Below are positions 39,849-49,206 of a stretch of 64,000 bases of DNA, piece after piece. Under the pieces are notes generated by a model. That model made no database searches and was not told the DNA's origin. It was given only the letters and a program-made list of their open reading frames with translations. A program made the position numbers and the translations under genes. Origin of the DNA: Bacillota bacterium (GTDB taxonomy: Bacteria; Bacillota; Clostridia; Christensenellales; Aristaeellaceae). The stretch is taken from NCBI GenBank assembly GCA_023411175.1, contig JAEYPB010000043.1, forward strand, positions 35,712 through 99,711. The letters are read 5' to 3'. Numbering within the stretch: position 1 is the first letter of the stretch; the number at the start of each line of letters is the position of its first letter.

Positions 39849-39880
39849 TTATCCACAGGTTTCGCCACAGGTTATCCACA
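39849..39880 (+). promoter_or_regulatory. Two perfect DnaA boxes in the flagellar operon leader
   Basis: TTATCCACA occurs at 39849-39857 and again at 39872-39880, in the same orientation, 23 bp start to start, each a 9/9 match to the consensus DnaA box. They lie just downstream of the flgB promoter. A degenerate box (CTGTCCACA) is at 39686-39694. Bound DnaA could act as a roadblock or regulator, but the function is inferred. Confidence 0.55.
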
Positions 39881-39920
39881 ATCAATGTCTGCGGTCATCT
39901 GGTGCGGAAAGGGGTACGGT

Positions 39921-40310
39921 ATGGGCGATTTTTTGAACAACGCCAGCATGGAGCTTCTCGAAAAGAAGCTGGACGCCGTATGGATGCGGCAGCAGGTGAT
40001 CGCCGGAAACCTCGCCAACGCGGCGACGCCCGGTTACAAGAGCAAGTCTCTGGAGTTCGAATCGTTGCTGGAACGGCGCCTGTCCGGAAGCGGTGAAAGT
40101 GACCGTTCCGTCCTGGACGCGCTGAACCGGACGCAGCCGCAGGTCATCCGTCAGGAGGGCACCACCGCCCGGGAGGACGGCAACAACGTGGACCAGGAAA
40201 AGGAAAGCGTCGAAATGGTCCGGGCGCTGATCGAGTACAACTACCTGGTCAACTCGATGTCCTCCCAAATCAGCCGGATGAAATACGTCGTAACAGAGGG
40301 GCGTGGTTAG
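39921..40310 (+). CDS. flgB: Flagellar basal body rod protein FlgB
   Basis: 129 residues forming the proximal rod. The rod-family motif is seen near residues 27-45 (QQVIAGNLANAATPGYKSKS). The C-terminal helix ends in MSSQISRMKYVVTEGRG. The ATG at 39921 is preceded by AAAGGGG; an earlier ATG at 39885 overlaps the DnaA box region and lacks a site. First gene of the operon; its stop overlaps the possible GTG start of flgC. Confidence 0.93.
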   Translation: MGDFLNNASMELLEKKLDAVWMRQQVIAGNLANAATPGYKSKSLEFESLLERRLSGSGESDRSVLDALNRTQPQVIRQEGTTAREDGNNVDQEKESVEMVRALIEYNYLVNSMSSQISRMKYVVTEGRG

Positions 40311-40312
40311 TG

Positions 40313-40750
40313 ATGGGCTTCCTGGATTCCCTCAACATCAGCGGCTCCGGCCTGACGGCGCAGAAGTACCGGATGGAGATCGTGGCCCAGAACCTGGCCA
40401 ACGCCGATACCACCCGCACAGAGGAAGGCGGCGCCTACCGGCGCAAGTTGGTGCTCTTGTCTGAGATCGGCTCCACGGGTACCTTTGCCCAGGCGCTTCG
40501 CAGCGCTTCGGGCAGCGCGCCCGGCGGCGTGCGCGTCACGGAGGTCGTAGACGACAACGACGATTTCAAGGTAGAGTACGATCCCACCCACCCCGACGCC
40601 AACGAGGACGGTTATGTGGAGCTCCCCAACGTGGACACCACCGAGGAAATGGTGGATATGATGAGTGCCTCCAGACACTACGAGGCCAACATCACCGCCT
40701 TCAACGCCATGAAGGACATGGCCTCAAGGGCGCTGGAGATCGGAAAATAA
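40313..40750 (+). CDS. flgC: Flagellar basal body rod protein FlgC
   Basis: 145 residues, rod component assembled with FlgB. N-terminal rod motif AQNLANADTTRTEEGGAYRR and C-terminal motif MVDMMSASRHYEANITAFNA are typical. Start ATG 40313; a GTG three bases earlier is an alternative that would overlap the flgB stop. GAGGGG lies upstream inside the flgB end, so the two genes are translationally coupled. Confidence 0.94.
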   Translation: MGFLDSLNISGSGLTAQKYRMEIVAQNLANADTTRTEEGGAYRRKLVLLSEIGSTGTFAQALRSASGSAPGGVRVTEVVDDNDDFKVEYDPTHPDANEDGYVELPNVDTTEEMVDMMSASRHYEANITAFNAMKDMASRALEIGK

Positions 40751-40771
40751 CGGCAGAGCTGAGGTGTCGAG

Positions 40772-41074
40772 ATGACGATTGATCCCATCCAATTTGCGCA
40801 AATCACCGGCAGCATGCCGGGGGTTGAGCGCACTTCGCCGCTATCTTCCGGCGCGGTATCCTTTGAGAGCATGCTGCAGAAATCGGTCTCCCAGATCGCC
40901 GATACGCAGGCGACCGTCCGTGATGACGTGATCAAGCTTGCCACCGGCAACACCGACGCGCTGCACTCGATCACCATCAACGCCGCCAAGGCGGACCTGG
41001 CCATCCAGACGATGGTGACGGTGCGGAACAAGGCGCTTGACGCCTACAACGAGATAATGCGCATTACCCTCTAG
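40772..41074 (+). CDS. fliE: Flagellar hook-basal body protein FliE
   Basis: 100 residues; joins the MS ring to the rod. Motifs SFESMLQKSVSQIADTQATV and ITINAAKADLAIQTMVTVRN fit FliE. The usual place between flgC and fliF supports the call. Confidence 0.93.
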   Translation: MTIDPIQFAQITGSMPGVERTSPLSSGAVSFESMLQKSVSQIADTQATVRDDVIKLATGNTDALHSITINAAKADLAIQTMVTVRNKALDAYNEIMRITL

Positions 41075-41122
41075 GCGAAAGCGGGCCGCCGAACGGCTAT
41101 TCTTGAGATGTAGAGGGGCAGC

Positions 41123-42775
41123 ATGGACGTATCGATTTCAGGACTCACCAAAAATCTCAGCGCCTACTTTCAGAAGATGAGCAACGGAAGAAAAATGGCG
41201 CTCGCCATCTCCGCGGCCATCCTGATCGTTGGTGCTGTTGTTCTTACAAAAGTCCTGGACAACGCTTCCTACACCGTACTGTACCGCGGCCTGGACGCGT
41301 CGGAAAGCGTCGAAATTGTCAACATGCTGGATTCCTCCGGCGTCAACTACCGCATTGAAAGCGACGGCACGATCCTGGTGCCCCGCACCAGTGAGGCGAT
41401 GCTCAAGATGCAGCTCGCCGCGGAGGGCTTCCCGAGCAGCACCCTCGGGTACGATGTCTTCACCAGCCAGTCGGACTTAATGACCACCGACTACGAAAAA
41501 AAACAGTACCTGATCTTCCAGCTGCAGGATAGGCTCCAAGCATCCCTCAAGACGCTCTCCGGCGTCAGGGATGCCATCGTTACGTTGAACGTGGCGGACT
41601 CGAGCGCCTACGTGCTCAAATCCCAGGCCACCCAATCCTCCGCCGCGGTGGTTCTTGATCTGTACCCCTACGCGGACCTGGGCAAAAAGCAGATCAGGGG
41701 CATCGAGGAACTGGTGGCCAAGAGCGTCCCGGGGCTTACACGGGAAAACGTCATCATCGTCGACGGCGACGGCACGGTGCTCAACGAAGCGGGCGGCGAC
41801 TACGGCGCGGACCTGGCGGGCTCCCAAATGGAGGCCGTCAACCAGATCAACGCCCTCTACGAGGACAAGATCGCCAAATTCCTGGAGCCCGTCTTCGGCA
41901 GCGACGGCGTCAGCGTGTCGGTCAACGTGAAGATGAGCTTCAAGCAGAAAAACACCCAGCAAACCACTTACACCCCCGTAGTGGGCGATACCAGCGGCAT
42001 CCTTTCCCGGCAGCAGGTCGACCGGCAGTCCACAAACGGCGCCACGCTGAGCGGCGGCGTCGCGGGCACCGAATCGAATGTTGGCGTTCCTTCCTATCAG
42101 AATGAGAACAATGACGAAGAAGGAGGAAACGACGGCAGCGCCAGCGAAAGCTATACCAATGAATTCCTGGTCAATCAGGTGGTCGAGAGCGCGCTGGACA
42201 ATGGCGGCCAGATCGAGGACATGACGGTGTCCATGATGATCAACAGCCGCGAACTCGCCGCCGAGACGCTGGAAAAGTACCGCGAAATGGTGGCCTACGG
42301 CGTCGGCATTCCGACGGACAAGGTGTTCATCACCTATGCGGAATTCCTGGCCAAGCCGGAGACGCCGGTGTTCACCGATTCCGGCCAGATCGCAACCTCC
42401 GGCCAGTCCCTGCTGGGCCTTCTGCCCATGGACGTTCTGATCTACGGCGGCATTGGGCTGGGCGTGCTGATCCTGCTGCTCATCCTCCTCCTGATCCTGC
42501 GCAACAAGGCCCGCAAGCGGCGCTCACCGGCCAGGCCCGCGGCAGCCATCGGCGCGGAGGATCTGCCGGACGAAGACGAAGAATACGAAGAGGGCAAGGA
42601 GGGCGAACGGCCGGTAAGCCGCGGGCCCAGGAAGGGCCCCATCCCGGGCGAGATCGTGCTCAGCGAGACCCGTGAGCAGGGCCTCAAGCGCCAGGTCAAG
42701 GAATTCGCCGCCGTCAACCCCGAAATCGTCGCGCAGCTGCTGAGATCCTGGATGAAGGAGGACAACGCCAAGTGA
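41123..42775 (+). CDS. fliF: Flagellar MS-ring protein FliF
   Basis: 550 residues forming the membrane ring that carries the rotor. A transmembrane helix lies near residues 28-47 (ALAISAAILIVGAVVLTKVL), followed by the ring-building YscJ/FliF domains (TVLYRGLDASESVEIVNMLD, LQDRLQASLKTLSGVRDAIV), a beta-collar, a second helix near residues 438-463 (YGGIGLGVLILLLILLLIL) and a cytosolic tail that binds FliG. Overlaps fliG by GTGA. RBS AGAGGGG. Confidence 0.95.
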   Translation: MDVSISGLTKNLSAYFQKMSNGRKMALAISAAILIVGAVVLTKVLDNASYTVLYRGLDASESVEIVNMLDSSGVNYRIESDGTILVPRTSEAMLKMQLAAEGFPSSTLGYDVFTSQSDLMTTDYEKKQYLIFQLQDRLQASLKTLSGVRDAIVTLNVADSSAYVLKSQATQSSAAVVLDLYPYADLGKKQIRGIEELVAKSVPGLTRENVIIVDGDGTVLNEAGGDYGADLAGSQMEAVNQINALYEDKIAKFLEPVFGSDGVSVSVNVKMSFKQKNTQQTTYTPVVGDTSGILSRQQVDRQSTNGATLSGGVAGTESNVGVPSYQNENNDEEGGNDGSASESYTNEFLVNQVVESALDNGGQIEDMTVSMMINSRELAAETLEKYREMVAYGVGIPTDKVFITYAEFLAKPETPVFTDSGQIATSGQSLLGLLPMDVLIYGGIGLGVLILLLILLLILRNKARKRRSPARPAAAIGAEDLPDEDEEYEEGKEGERPVSRGPRKGPIPGEIVLSETREQGLKRQVKEFAAVNPEIVAQLLRSWMKEDNAK

Positions 42776-43785
42776 AGCCAAAGGCAAAAAACAGTGAATC
42801 CGTTCGCAAGGCCGCAACGGTGATTCTGTCGCTCGGCGTCGAACAAGCCTCCCGGGTATTCAAGTACCTCAAGCCCGAGGAGATCGAGCAGATCACGTTG
42901 CAGATCGCCACGCTCGAAAACCTGTCCTCGCTGGCCGTCGAGGCCACGATGGAGGAGTTCTACAACCTGTGCGTCGCGCAGAAGTACATCACCGAGGGCG
43001 GCATCGAATACGCAAAGGCCATTCTGGAGAAGACGATGGGCATGTCGGGCGCGGCCGGTGTCATCGAAAAGATCACCCGTTCGCTGCAGAGCAAAGCCTT
43101 CAGCTTCCTCGGAGAGGCCGACCCGAAGCACCTGCTGAGCCTGATCCAGAACGAGCATCCGCAGACCATCGCGCTGATTCTGGCCCACTGCCCGGCCGAC
43201 CAGGCGGCGGAAATTCTCAGCGAGCTCCCCGCCAGCATCCAGATGGACGTAGCCAGCCGCATCGCCACCATGGACGCCACCTCCCCGGAGGCGATACGAG
43301 ACGTGGAGCGCATCATCGAGCACAAGCTGTCGGTCAGCGAATCCATTGGCTTTGCCGAGATCGGCGGCACCAAGTACATGGCGAGCATCCTGAACCTCGT
43401 CGACCGCAGCACCGAGAAGTACATTATGGACGAGCTGTTCCGGCAGGACCCCAAGCTGGCGGAGGAGATCCGCAACCGCATGTTCGTCTTCGAGGACATT
43501 GCCTCTCTCGACGCGGTGTTCGTCCAGCGGTTCCTGCAGGATGCAAACAGCAACGATCTGCTCATCGCCCTCAAGGGCTGCAGCAAGGACATCGCGGACG
43601 TGTTCTACGCCAACATGTCCACCCGCCTCAAGCAGACCCTGGAGGAAGAAGCCAAGTACCTGCACGGCGTGAAGCTCTCGCAGGTTGAGGAGGCGCAGCA
43701 GAAGCTGGTTGCGCTCGTGCGTTCGCTTGAAGAGGCCGGTGAGATCAGCATCACCCGCGGGCGAAAGGATGAGTTGATTGTCTAG
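42772..43785 (+). CDS. fliG: Flagellar motor switch protein FliG
   Basis: 337 residues, three helical domains. The N-terminal domain (VRKAATVILSLGVEQASRVF) binds FliF; the middle EHPQTIALILAHCPADQAAE motif is the ARM/EHPQR region; the C-terminal torque helix (MFVFEDIASLDAVFVQRFLQ) keeps the charged residues that meet the stator. The start is GTG 42772, overlapping the fliF stop. The 3' end overlaps fliH by 8 nt. Confidence 0.96.
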   Translation: MKPKAKNSESVRKAATVILSLGVEQASRVFKYLKPEEIEQITLQIATLENLSSLAVEATMEEFYNLCVAQKYITEGGIEYAKAILEKTMGMSGAAGVIEKITRSLQSKAFSFLGEADPKHLLSLIQNEHPQTIALILAHCPADQAAEILSELPASIQMDVASRIATMDATSPEAIRDVERIIEHKLSVSESIGFAEIGGTKYMASILNLVDRSTEKYIMDELFRQDPKLAEEIRNRMFVFEDIASLDAVFVQRFLQDANSNDLLIALKGCSKDIADVFYANMSTRLKQTLEEEAKYLHGVKLSQVEEAQQKLVALVRSLEEAGEISITRGRKDELIV

Positions 43786-44518
43786 ACTTGTCAAGGGCCA
43801 CTGTGTCCGCCTGGAGTCCGAGAGCTACGTTTACCACGTCCCGGCGCCGTACCTGAGCGCGGAGGCCGCGAGAAACGCCTCCCTCGAAGAGGATCAGGCG
43901 CGCTTCGCCGCCCAGGAAGCGGAAACCCGGAAGGCGCGGGAACTCATGATGCACGCCGAGCAGTTTTCGGCCGATACCCGAGAGCGTGCGCTCCGGGAGG
44001 CCGAACGCCTGCGCGAACAGGCGCGCCGGGAGGGATACCAGAAGGGCTTGGAGCAGGGCCGGTTTCAGGCTCAGGCCGAAAACGAAAAGACGCTGGAACA
44101 GCTGACGGCGCTGATGGCGTCCCTGGATCAGGGGCGCGAGGCACAGATCGAAGCGTATCAGCAGCAGATGATCGATCTAGCGCTGGACATCGCCCGCAAG
44201 GTGGTCGGCGCAAAGGTCGAGCAGGATGACGAAGCCTTCACCGCCATCTTCAAGCGAGCCGTCGAGGGGATGCGCGGCCAGAAGATCGTCAAAATCAGCG
44301 TCTCCGGTCACGAAGCGGAGTTTGTCACCGCCCACGCCGACTACCTGCTTCAGATGGTGCAGGACGCCGAGAAACTGGAAGTTCAGGTTCTCGAGGACGC
44401 CGCGCCCGGCACGCTGATCGTGGACACAGACGATGTGGTGATCGACGCCAGCGCCCAGAAGCAGCTGGAAGTGCTCGTTCAGGCGGTCGAAGACGCTCGG
44501 TACGTCCGCAACAGCTAG
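43778..44518 (+). CDS. fliH: Flagellar assembly protein FliH
   Basis: 246 residues; regulator and peripheral stalk of the export ATPase FliI. A long charged coiled coil (residues about 30-125, Ala/Glu/Arg/Gln-rich) leads to a C-terminal ATP synthase delta-like domain (IDLALDIARKVVGAKVEQDD, LEDAAPGTLIVDTDDVVIDA). The start is TTG 43778, inside the end of fliG, with AAAGGA upstream. It lies directly ahead of fliI as expected. Confidence 0.9.
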   Translation: MSRLVKGHCVRLESESYVYHVPAPYLSAEAARNASLEEDQARFAAQEAETRKARELMMHAEQFSADTRERALREAERLREQARREGYQKGLEQGRFQAQAENEKTLEQLTALMASLDQGREAQIEAYQQQMIDLALDIARKVVGAKVEQDDEAFTAIFKRAVEGMRGQKIVKISVSGHEAEFVTAHADYLLQMVQDAEKLEVQVLEDAAPGTLIVDTDDVVIDASAQKQLEVLVQAVEDARYVRNS

Positions 44519-44551
44519 TTGCGCGCAGTGCGTTCGGTGGGAGGGTTGGGC

Positions 44552-45859
44552 TTGGTATTTGACTTCTGCCGTCAGGCCGTGCGAAGGGTGGAGCCCATCC
44601 AGCGCAACGGCAAGATTGACCAGATCATCGGCATGGTGATTGAGAGCACCGGGCCGGTGGTGGACATCGGCACGATTTGCCGCGTATACGACGCGAAGCA
44701 ATCCTCCTGGACCTATGCGGAGGCCGTCGGCTTCAAGGGGAACCGGGTACTGCTGATGCCCTTTGGCGACCTGAACGGCGTGGTTCGCGGCAGCGTGGTG
44801 GAGTCGACCGGAGACGTGCTGAAAATCCCCGTCGGCGAAGGCCTCGTCGGCCGCGTGATCGACGGCTTCGGAAACCCCATTGACAACGCGGGTCCCATCC
44901 GCTGCGACCGGCACTACGCCGTTCAGAACCTGCCCAGCAACCCCCTCTCCCGCCCTCGGATCGACGAAAGGCTCTTCATCGGCGTCCGGGCGATCGATTC
45001 GCTCCTCACCTGCGGCAAGGGGCAGCGCATGGGCATCTTCGCGGGCAGCGGCGTGGGCAAGAGCACGCTCCTTGGCATGATGCTTCGAAACGTCGCCGCC
45101 GACGTCAACGTGGTCGCGCTGGTGGGCGAGCGGGGCCGCGAGGTTCGGGACTTCATCGAGAAGGACCTCCAAAAGGAGGGCATGGGCCGTTCGGTTCTGG
45201 TGGTCGCCACAAGTGACCAGTCCGCCATGATGCGGCTCAAGTGCGCGATGACCGCCACCACCATCGCCGAGTACTTTCGGGATCAGGGCAAAGACGTGCT
45301 CCTCGTCATGGACTCCCTCACCCGCTTCGCAATGGCTCAGCGCGAGATCGGCCTGGCCATCGGCGAACCGCCGGTGGCGCGGGGCTACACGCCCTCGCTG
45401 TACGCGATGCTGCCAAAGCTCCTCGAGCGCTCCGGCAAGTTCACGACGGGTTCCATCACCGGCTTCTACACGGTGCTGGTGGAGGGCGACGACACCAACG
45501 AGCCCATCTCCGACACCGTGCGCGGCATCCTCGACGGCCACATCGTACTGTCTCGCTCACTGGCGATGCGCAACCAGTACCCGGCCATCGACATCCTCGC
45601 CTCCATCAGCCGCCTGATGAACGAGATCGCGCCTCAGGATCATCTGCAGATGGCGTCCACGCTGCGCTCGGTGCTGTCGGCTTACTACGAAAACGCCGAC
45701 CTGATCTCGATCGGCGCCTACAAGGCGGGCACGAATCCCAAAATCGACCACGCCATCTCCAACATCGACAAGATCAATACCTTCCTCCGGCAGGAGATCA
45801 ACGAAAAACTGACCTTTGAAGAGACCATCCGGCAGATGCAGAAGGTCGCGGGCAAGTAA
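44552..45859 (+). CDS. fliI: Flagellum-specific ATPase FliI
   Basis: 435 residues, hexameric ATPase of the flagellar type III export machine, homologous to F1 beta. Walker A is GSGVGKST at residues 165-172; Walker B is VLLVMDSLTRFAMAQREIGL; the export-family motif TRALRE-like ARGYTPSLYAMLPKLLERSG follows. The start is set at TTG 44552, which has GGGAGGG 6 nt upstream; a TTG at 44519 gives an extra 11 residues without a good site. The N-terminus carries the FliH-binding region and NGKIDQIIGMVIESTGP beta-barrel start. Confidence 0.94.
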   Translation: MVFDFCRQAVRRVEPIQRNGKIDQIIGMVIESTGPVVDIGTICRVYDAKQSSWTYAEAVGFKGNRVLLMPFGDLNGVVRGSVVESTGDVLKIPVGEGLVGRVIDGFGNPIDNAGPIRCDRHYAVQNLPSNPLSRPRIDERLFIGVRAIDSLLTCGKGQRMGIFAGSGVGKSTLLGMMLRNVAADVNVVALVGERGREVRDFIEKDLQKEGMGRSVLVVATSDQSAMMRLKCAMTATTIAEYFRDQGKDVLLVMDSLTRFAMAQREIGLAIGEPPVARGYTPSLYAMLPKLLERSGKFTTGSITGFYTVLVEGDDTNEPISDTVRGILDGHIVLSRSLAMRNQYPAIDILASISRLMNEIAPQDHLQMASTLRSVLSAYYENADLISIGAYKAGTNPKIDHAISNIDKINTFLRQEINEKLTFEETIRQMQKVAGK

Positions 45860-45872
45860 CCGCGGAGGCCAA

Positions 45873-46319
45873 ATGAAGCGATACGAATTCGGACTGCAAA
45901 AGGTGCTCGATTACGACCGGTTTATCCAGAAGAACGAAGCCGATGCGATGAGTCTGTTGCAGGCCGAGTATCTGGAGATGAAGCAGCGGCATGACGCGCT
46001 GACCGGTGAATACCTGGAACTCAAGCGGCAGTATCAGCTGGACTGCGAAAACGGCCAGAACGCCGGTCGGGCCGCCGCCACGGGCCGATACATTATGGAG
46101 GTTTCGCAGCGGCTCGTTCAGAGCCGCGCCCAGCTGATCGAGCAGTCGAACCGCATCGAGGCACAGCGGGAGAAGCTGGTGGCCGTCACTCAGGACAAAG
46201 AGATGATCGAGAAGCTGCGCGCCCACTCCTGGGAGAGCTACCTCGCAGCCGAGCGAAAGAGCAACGAACTGTTCATCGAGGACTTCCTGTCCAACAAGGC
46301 CGCCCACTCGAAGGCCTGA
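45873..46319 (+). CDS. fliJ: Flagellar export protein FliJ
   Basis: 148 residues, an alpha-helical coiled coil that fits the central hole of the FliI ring and escorts export chaperones. The start MKRYEFGLQKVLDYDRFIQK is characteristic. The ATG at 45873 has GGAGG at 5 nt. Placed between fliI and fliK as in other Firmicutes. Confidence 0.88.
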   Translation: MKRYEFGLQKVLDYDRFIQKNEADAMSLLQAEYLEMKQRHDALTGEYLELKRQYQLDCENGQNAGRAAATGRYIMEVSQRLVQSRAQLIEQSNRIEAQREKLVAVTQDKEMIEKLRAHSWESYLAAERKSNELFIEDFLSNKAAHSKA

Positions 46320-46390
46320 CGGACACCGAAGATAAATCGTTCCGACCCCTCGCATCACGGAAAAAGGGTCCTTCGAAAGGGGTGAACCGA

Positions 46391-47827
46391 ATGATCGCAG
46401 CGGTAGCGCTGGGCGCAAAGATCCCGGCGGAGGGCTCGGCGGAACCGGCCGTCCGCGAAGCGCCGGAGACGGCGTTTGGCGAGGTGGTCGCCCGGGCCGT
46501 CGCGAAAGGGGGGCCGGAATCCCGGGCCCGCGCCGCGCGCGACACCCGCGCGGGAGAAACGGCCGAGCCTGACGACGCGGCACTGTACGCCTACGTCGCG
46601 GCGCTCGTCTCCCAGGCGCCCGCCATGCCCTTCCCCTCTCAGGCCGAGGAAGCAGTCGGCGTCCAGGGCTCGGCCACGCAGGACGACGCGGCATTCCTTC
46701 TCCCGTCATCGATGTCCGCGGTGCAGGGAATGCCGCAAACTCAGTCCCTGCCCGAGGCGCGGGGAGCGCAAGACGCGCTTGCCGCGACCTATGCCGGCGC
46801 ACAGGCACCCACGCTACTTCACGGCAGCGAAAAAACCGCCTCCGCGGCTCCCCACGCGGAGCAGCCCGCCGCCGGACAGCCGGCTCCGCCGCATCCCCCC
46901 CGGGCGGAGCAGCCCGCCGCCGTGCAGACCTCGGCCGCGGCCGAGCCGCAGCCATCCTTCGCGGGCCAGATGGCTTTGGCGAACCCTCGGATCCGGCAAA
47001 AGTCGCAGGCCTCAGAGGCGCTCAACGCCTCCATGCCTCAGCGGTCGGGGGATCAGGCAGCTTCCGACACCGTCAGCGCGTCCCCGAAGTCGGATGGGCC
47101 CGCTCTGGGTCCGGCCTATGGCGCCGGACAAGGCGCAACGGGCGGCGGCGCCGAATCAGGCGCCGCGAACCGGTCCACCGCGGATCGGTACACACAGGTT
47201 CAGGCGCAGGCGGAAAAGGTCGCCGCTTCCGGGAAGGGCAGGCCTTCGAACCGCGATTCCGGCGAGGAAGGCGCGCCGCGCCCGGTCGAGGAGCGCCAAG
47301 CGTTGCCGGGGTCGGTTCTCCCTGAACACCGAGCCGAACCGGTTCTTGGCTTGGACAAGTCCGCCGAAGCGCAGCGCCCGGAGGCTGCGTCCTCCCCCCG
47401 CGAGGCGGATGCAGCAGCGCAGCTTTTCAGGGCGACCACGGCGGCGCTCTCCCGGGGCGAGACCAGGTACAGCCTGAAATTGCGTCCGGAGGGTCTGGGC
47501 GAGGTGGCGGTGGCGATCAGCGCACGGGATCGGGAGCTTCATCTCGCGATCCGCACCCAGTCCGAATCGACCCGCGAAATCATCCTGAACCAGATTGGCG
47601 CGCTCAAGCTGGAACTCGCGTCCAGCGACTACCGCCTGAGCGGCTTCAGCGTGGATGTATCCGGGGGCGGCGCGGGCGGCGAGGCCTCTTCGGCCTTCCA
47701 TGGTGGGCAGGAGCGCCGGAATGCGGGCGGCGGGCAGCCGGAAGCGCGCCCCACGCCGGTGGCAGACGCGCCTCGGCGCGGTCCCGCGCCGGAAATGCGC
47801 GCGGGCGCGATCAATCTTCGAGCATAG
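46391..47827 (+). CDS. fliK: Flagellar hook-length control protein FliK
   Basis: 478 residues. The first 340 or so are low-complexity Ala/Pro/Gln/Ser sequence, as in the ruler part of FliK. The C-terminal domain of about 80 residues (YSLKLRPEGLGEVAVAISAR, LKLELASSDYRLSGFSVDVS) is the conserved Flg_hook switch domain that acts on FlhB. The ATG at 46391 has AAAGGGG upstream. GC content is very high. Next to flgD, as usual. Confidence 0.88.
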   Translation: MIAAVALGAKIPAEGSAEPAVREAPETAFGEVVARAVAKGGPESRARAARDTRAGETAEPDDAALYAYVAALVSQAPAMPFPSQAEEAVGVQGSATQDDAAFLLPSSMSAVQGMPQTQSLPEARGAQDALAATYAGAQAPTLLHGSEKTASAAPHAEQPAAGQPAPPHPPRAEQPAAVQTSAAAEPQPSFAGQMALANPRIRQKSQASEALNASMPQRSGDQAASDTVSASPKSDGPALGPAYGAGQGATGGGAESGAANRSTADRYTQVQAQAEKVAASGKGRPSNRDSGEEGAPRPVEERQALPGSVLPEHRAEPVLGLDKSAEAQRPEAASSPREADAAAQLFRATTAALSRGETRYSLKLRPEGLGEVAVAISARDRELHLAIRTQSESTREIILNQIGALKLELASSDYRLSGFSVDVSGGGAGGEASSAFHGGQERRNAGGGQPEARPTPVADAPRRGPAPEMRAGAINLRA

Positions 47828-47854
47828 CGGCCAGGCCGCGAAGGAGGTTTTCTC

Positions 47855-48280
47855 ATGGGCGTGGAGGGCATCGGGGCATACGCCGGCGTTCAGGCATCGG
47901 CGGCAAAGCCTTCAAAACTCGGCGCATCCAACCTGACGATCAGCGACTTCTTCCAGCTCATCGCGGCGCAGCTGCAGAACCAGAGCATGTACGACACGGT
48001 GGACAACGCCGAATTCATGTCCCAGATGGTTCAGTTTTCGACGCTTTCCCAGATGGAGGAGCTGTCCGGCGCCTTTCAGAGCAACCTGGCGGTGTCGATG
48101 ATCGGCAAGTCGGTGAACGTGTCCACCGCCAACGAGCAGGGCGTGCCGATCTCGGTGCGCGGCACGGTATCGCAGGTGCGCTACGATGGGGATAGCCCCA
48201 AACTGATGGTGGACGGCGTCTACTACAACCTGTCCGAAGTGACGGAAGTCGGAATCGGCACCCCCGCTCAGGAAGGCTAA
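47855..48280 (+). CDS. flgD: Flagellar hook capping protein FlgD
   Basis: 141 residues; scaffold for hook assembly. The conserved N-terminal segment (ISDFFQLIAAQLQNQSMYDT, EFMSQMVQFSTLSQMEEL) is clear. The length is that of the short FlgD form without the C-terminal Ig-like domains. GGAGG 8 nt before ATG. Confidence 0.93.
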   Translation: MGVEGIGAYAGVQASAAKPSKLGASNLTISDFFQLIAAQLQNQSMYDTVDNAEFMSQMVQFSTLSQMEELSGAFQSNLAVSMIGKSVNVSTANEQGVPISVRGTVSQVRYDGDSPKLMVDGVYYNLSEVTEVGIGTPAQEG

Positions 48281-48316
48281 CGCGGGATTCGAGGCACAGA
48301 AACGGAGGAATACACC

Positions 48317-49171
48317 ATGATTCGATCCCTGTTTTCAGCGGTTTCGGGCCTTCGCGGCCATCAGACCATGCTGGACGTCATCGGCAACAACATCGCCAAC
48401 GTGAACACCGCCAGCTTCAAGTCCAGCCGCGTCATCTTTTCCGACCTTTACTACCAGACGCTCAGCGCGGCCAGCGCGCCGACGGCGACCGCCGGCGGCA
48501 ACAACCCCACCCAGATCGGCTACGGCTCCATGGTGTCCACCGTGGACGTGACCAACACCCGCAGCTCCTTCCAGCAGACGAGCCGCGCGCTGGATTTGTA
48601 CATCTCCGGCGAGGGCTACTTCGTGGTGCAGAACAGCGCCGGCGAGGTCAACTACACCCGCCTGGGCGCGCTGTCCTTTGACCCGGCCGGAAACCTTTTG
48701 GACTCCGGCGGCAACATCCTGATGGGACAGGTGGCGACCCCCCCGATCGCTCCGCCCGCCGCGCTTCCGCCCATGCCCAACCCGCCGACCATCATCAACA
48801 TTGCCAACTTTGACGACTACACCTCGATCTCCATCCAGCCCGACGGCACCATCACCGGCACCAATACCAACACCAACGCCATCGAAACGCTGGGCCAATT
48901 GGCCATCGCGGTGTTCCAGAACCCCAACGGCCTTCTGCAGTCGGGCACCTCCTACTTCTCCGAGACGGTCAACTCCGGCGCACCGGCCTTTGAAACTGCC
49001 GGCAGCCCCAACGCAGGCGCGCTGGTCTCCGGCGGCCTGGAGATGTCCAACGTCGACCTGTCCAAGGAGTTTACCGACATGATCATCGCGCAGCGCGGCT
49101 TTCAGGCCAACGCCCGCGTCATCACCACTTCCGACCAGGTGCTGGAAGAGCTGGTCAACCTCAAGCGCTAA
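48317..49171 (+). CDS. flgE: Flagellar hook protein FlgE (FlgE/F/G family)
   Basis: 284 residues. The N-terminal rod/hook motif (DVIGNNIANVNTASFKSSRV) and C-terminal helix (LSKEFTDMIIAQRGFQANAR) are conserved across FlgE, FlgF and FlgG. It is called FlgE because it directly follows fliK-flgD and precedes flbD, the hook gene position in Firmicutes, and because FlgF- and FlgG-like genes occur later. It is short for a hook protein (usually over 400 residues in enterobacteria) but normal for many Gram-positives. Start ATG 48317 after GGAGG. Confidence 0.88.
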   Translation: MIRSLFSAVSGLRGHQTMLDVIGNNIANVNTASFKSSRVIFSDLYYQTLSAASAPTATAGGNNPTQIGYGSMVSTVDVTNTRSSFQQTSRALDLYISGEGYFVVQNSAGEVNYTRLGALSFDPAGNLLDSGGNILMGQVATPPIAPPAALPPMPNPPTIINIANFDDYTSISIQPDGTITGTNTNTNAIETLGQLAIAVFQNPNGLLQSGTSYFSETVNSGAPAFETAGSPNAGALVSGGLEMSNVDLSKEFTDMIIAQRGFQANARVITTSDQVLEELVNLKR

Positions 49172-49206
49172 GTGACGCATAAATCTTCGCCCGGAGGTGA
49201 TCGCCC

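Noticed and set aside
39686..39880. Replication origin
   Set aside because: DnaA boxes and AT-rich sequence are present, but only two perfect boxes are seen, dnaA/dnaN are absent and the region is explained as divergent flagellar/chemoreceptor promoters.
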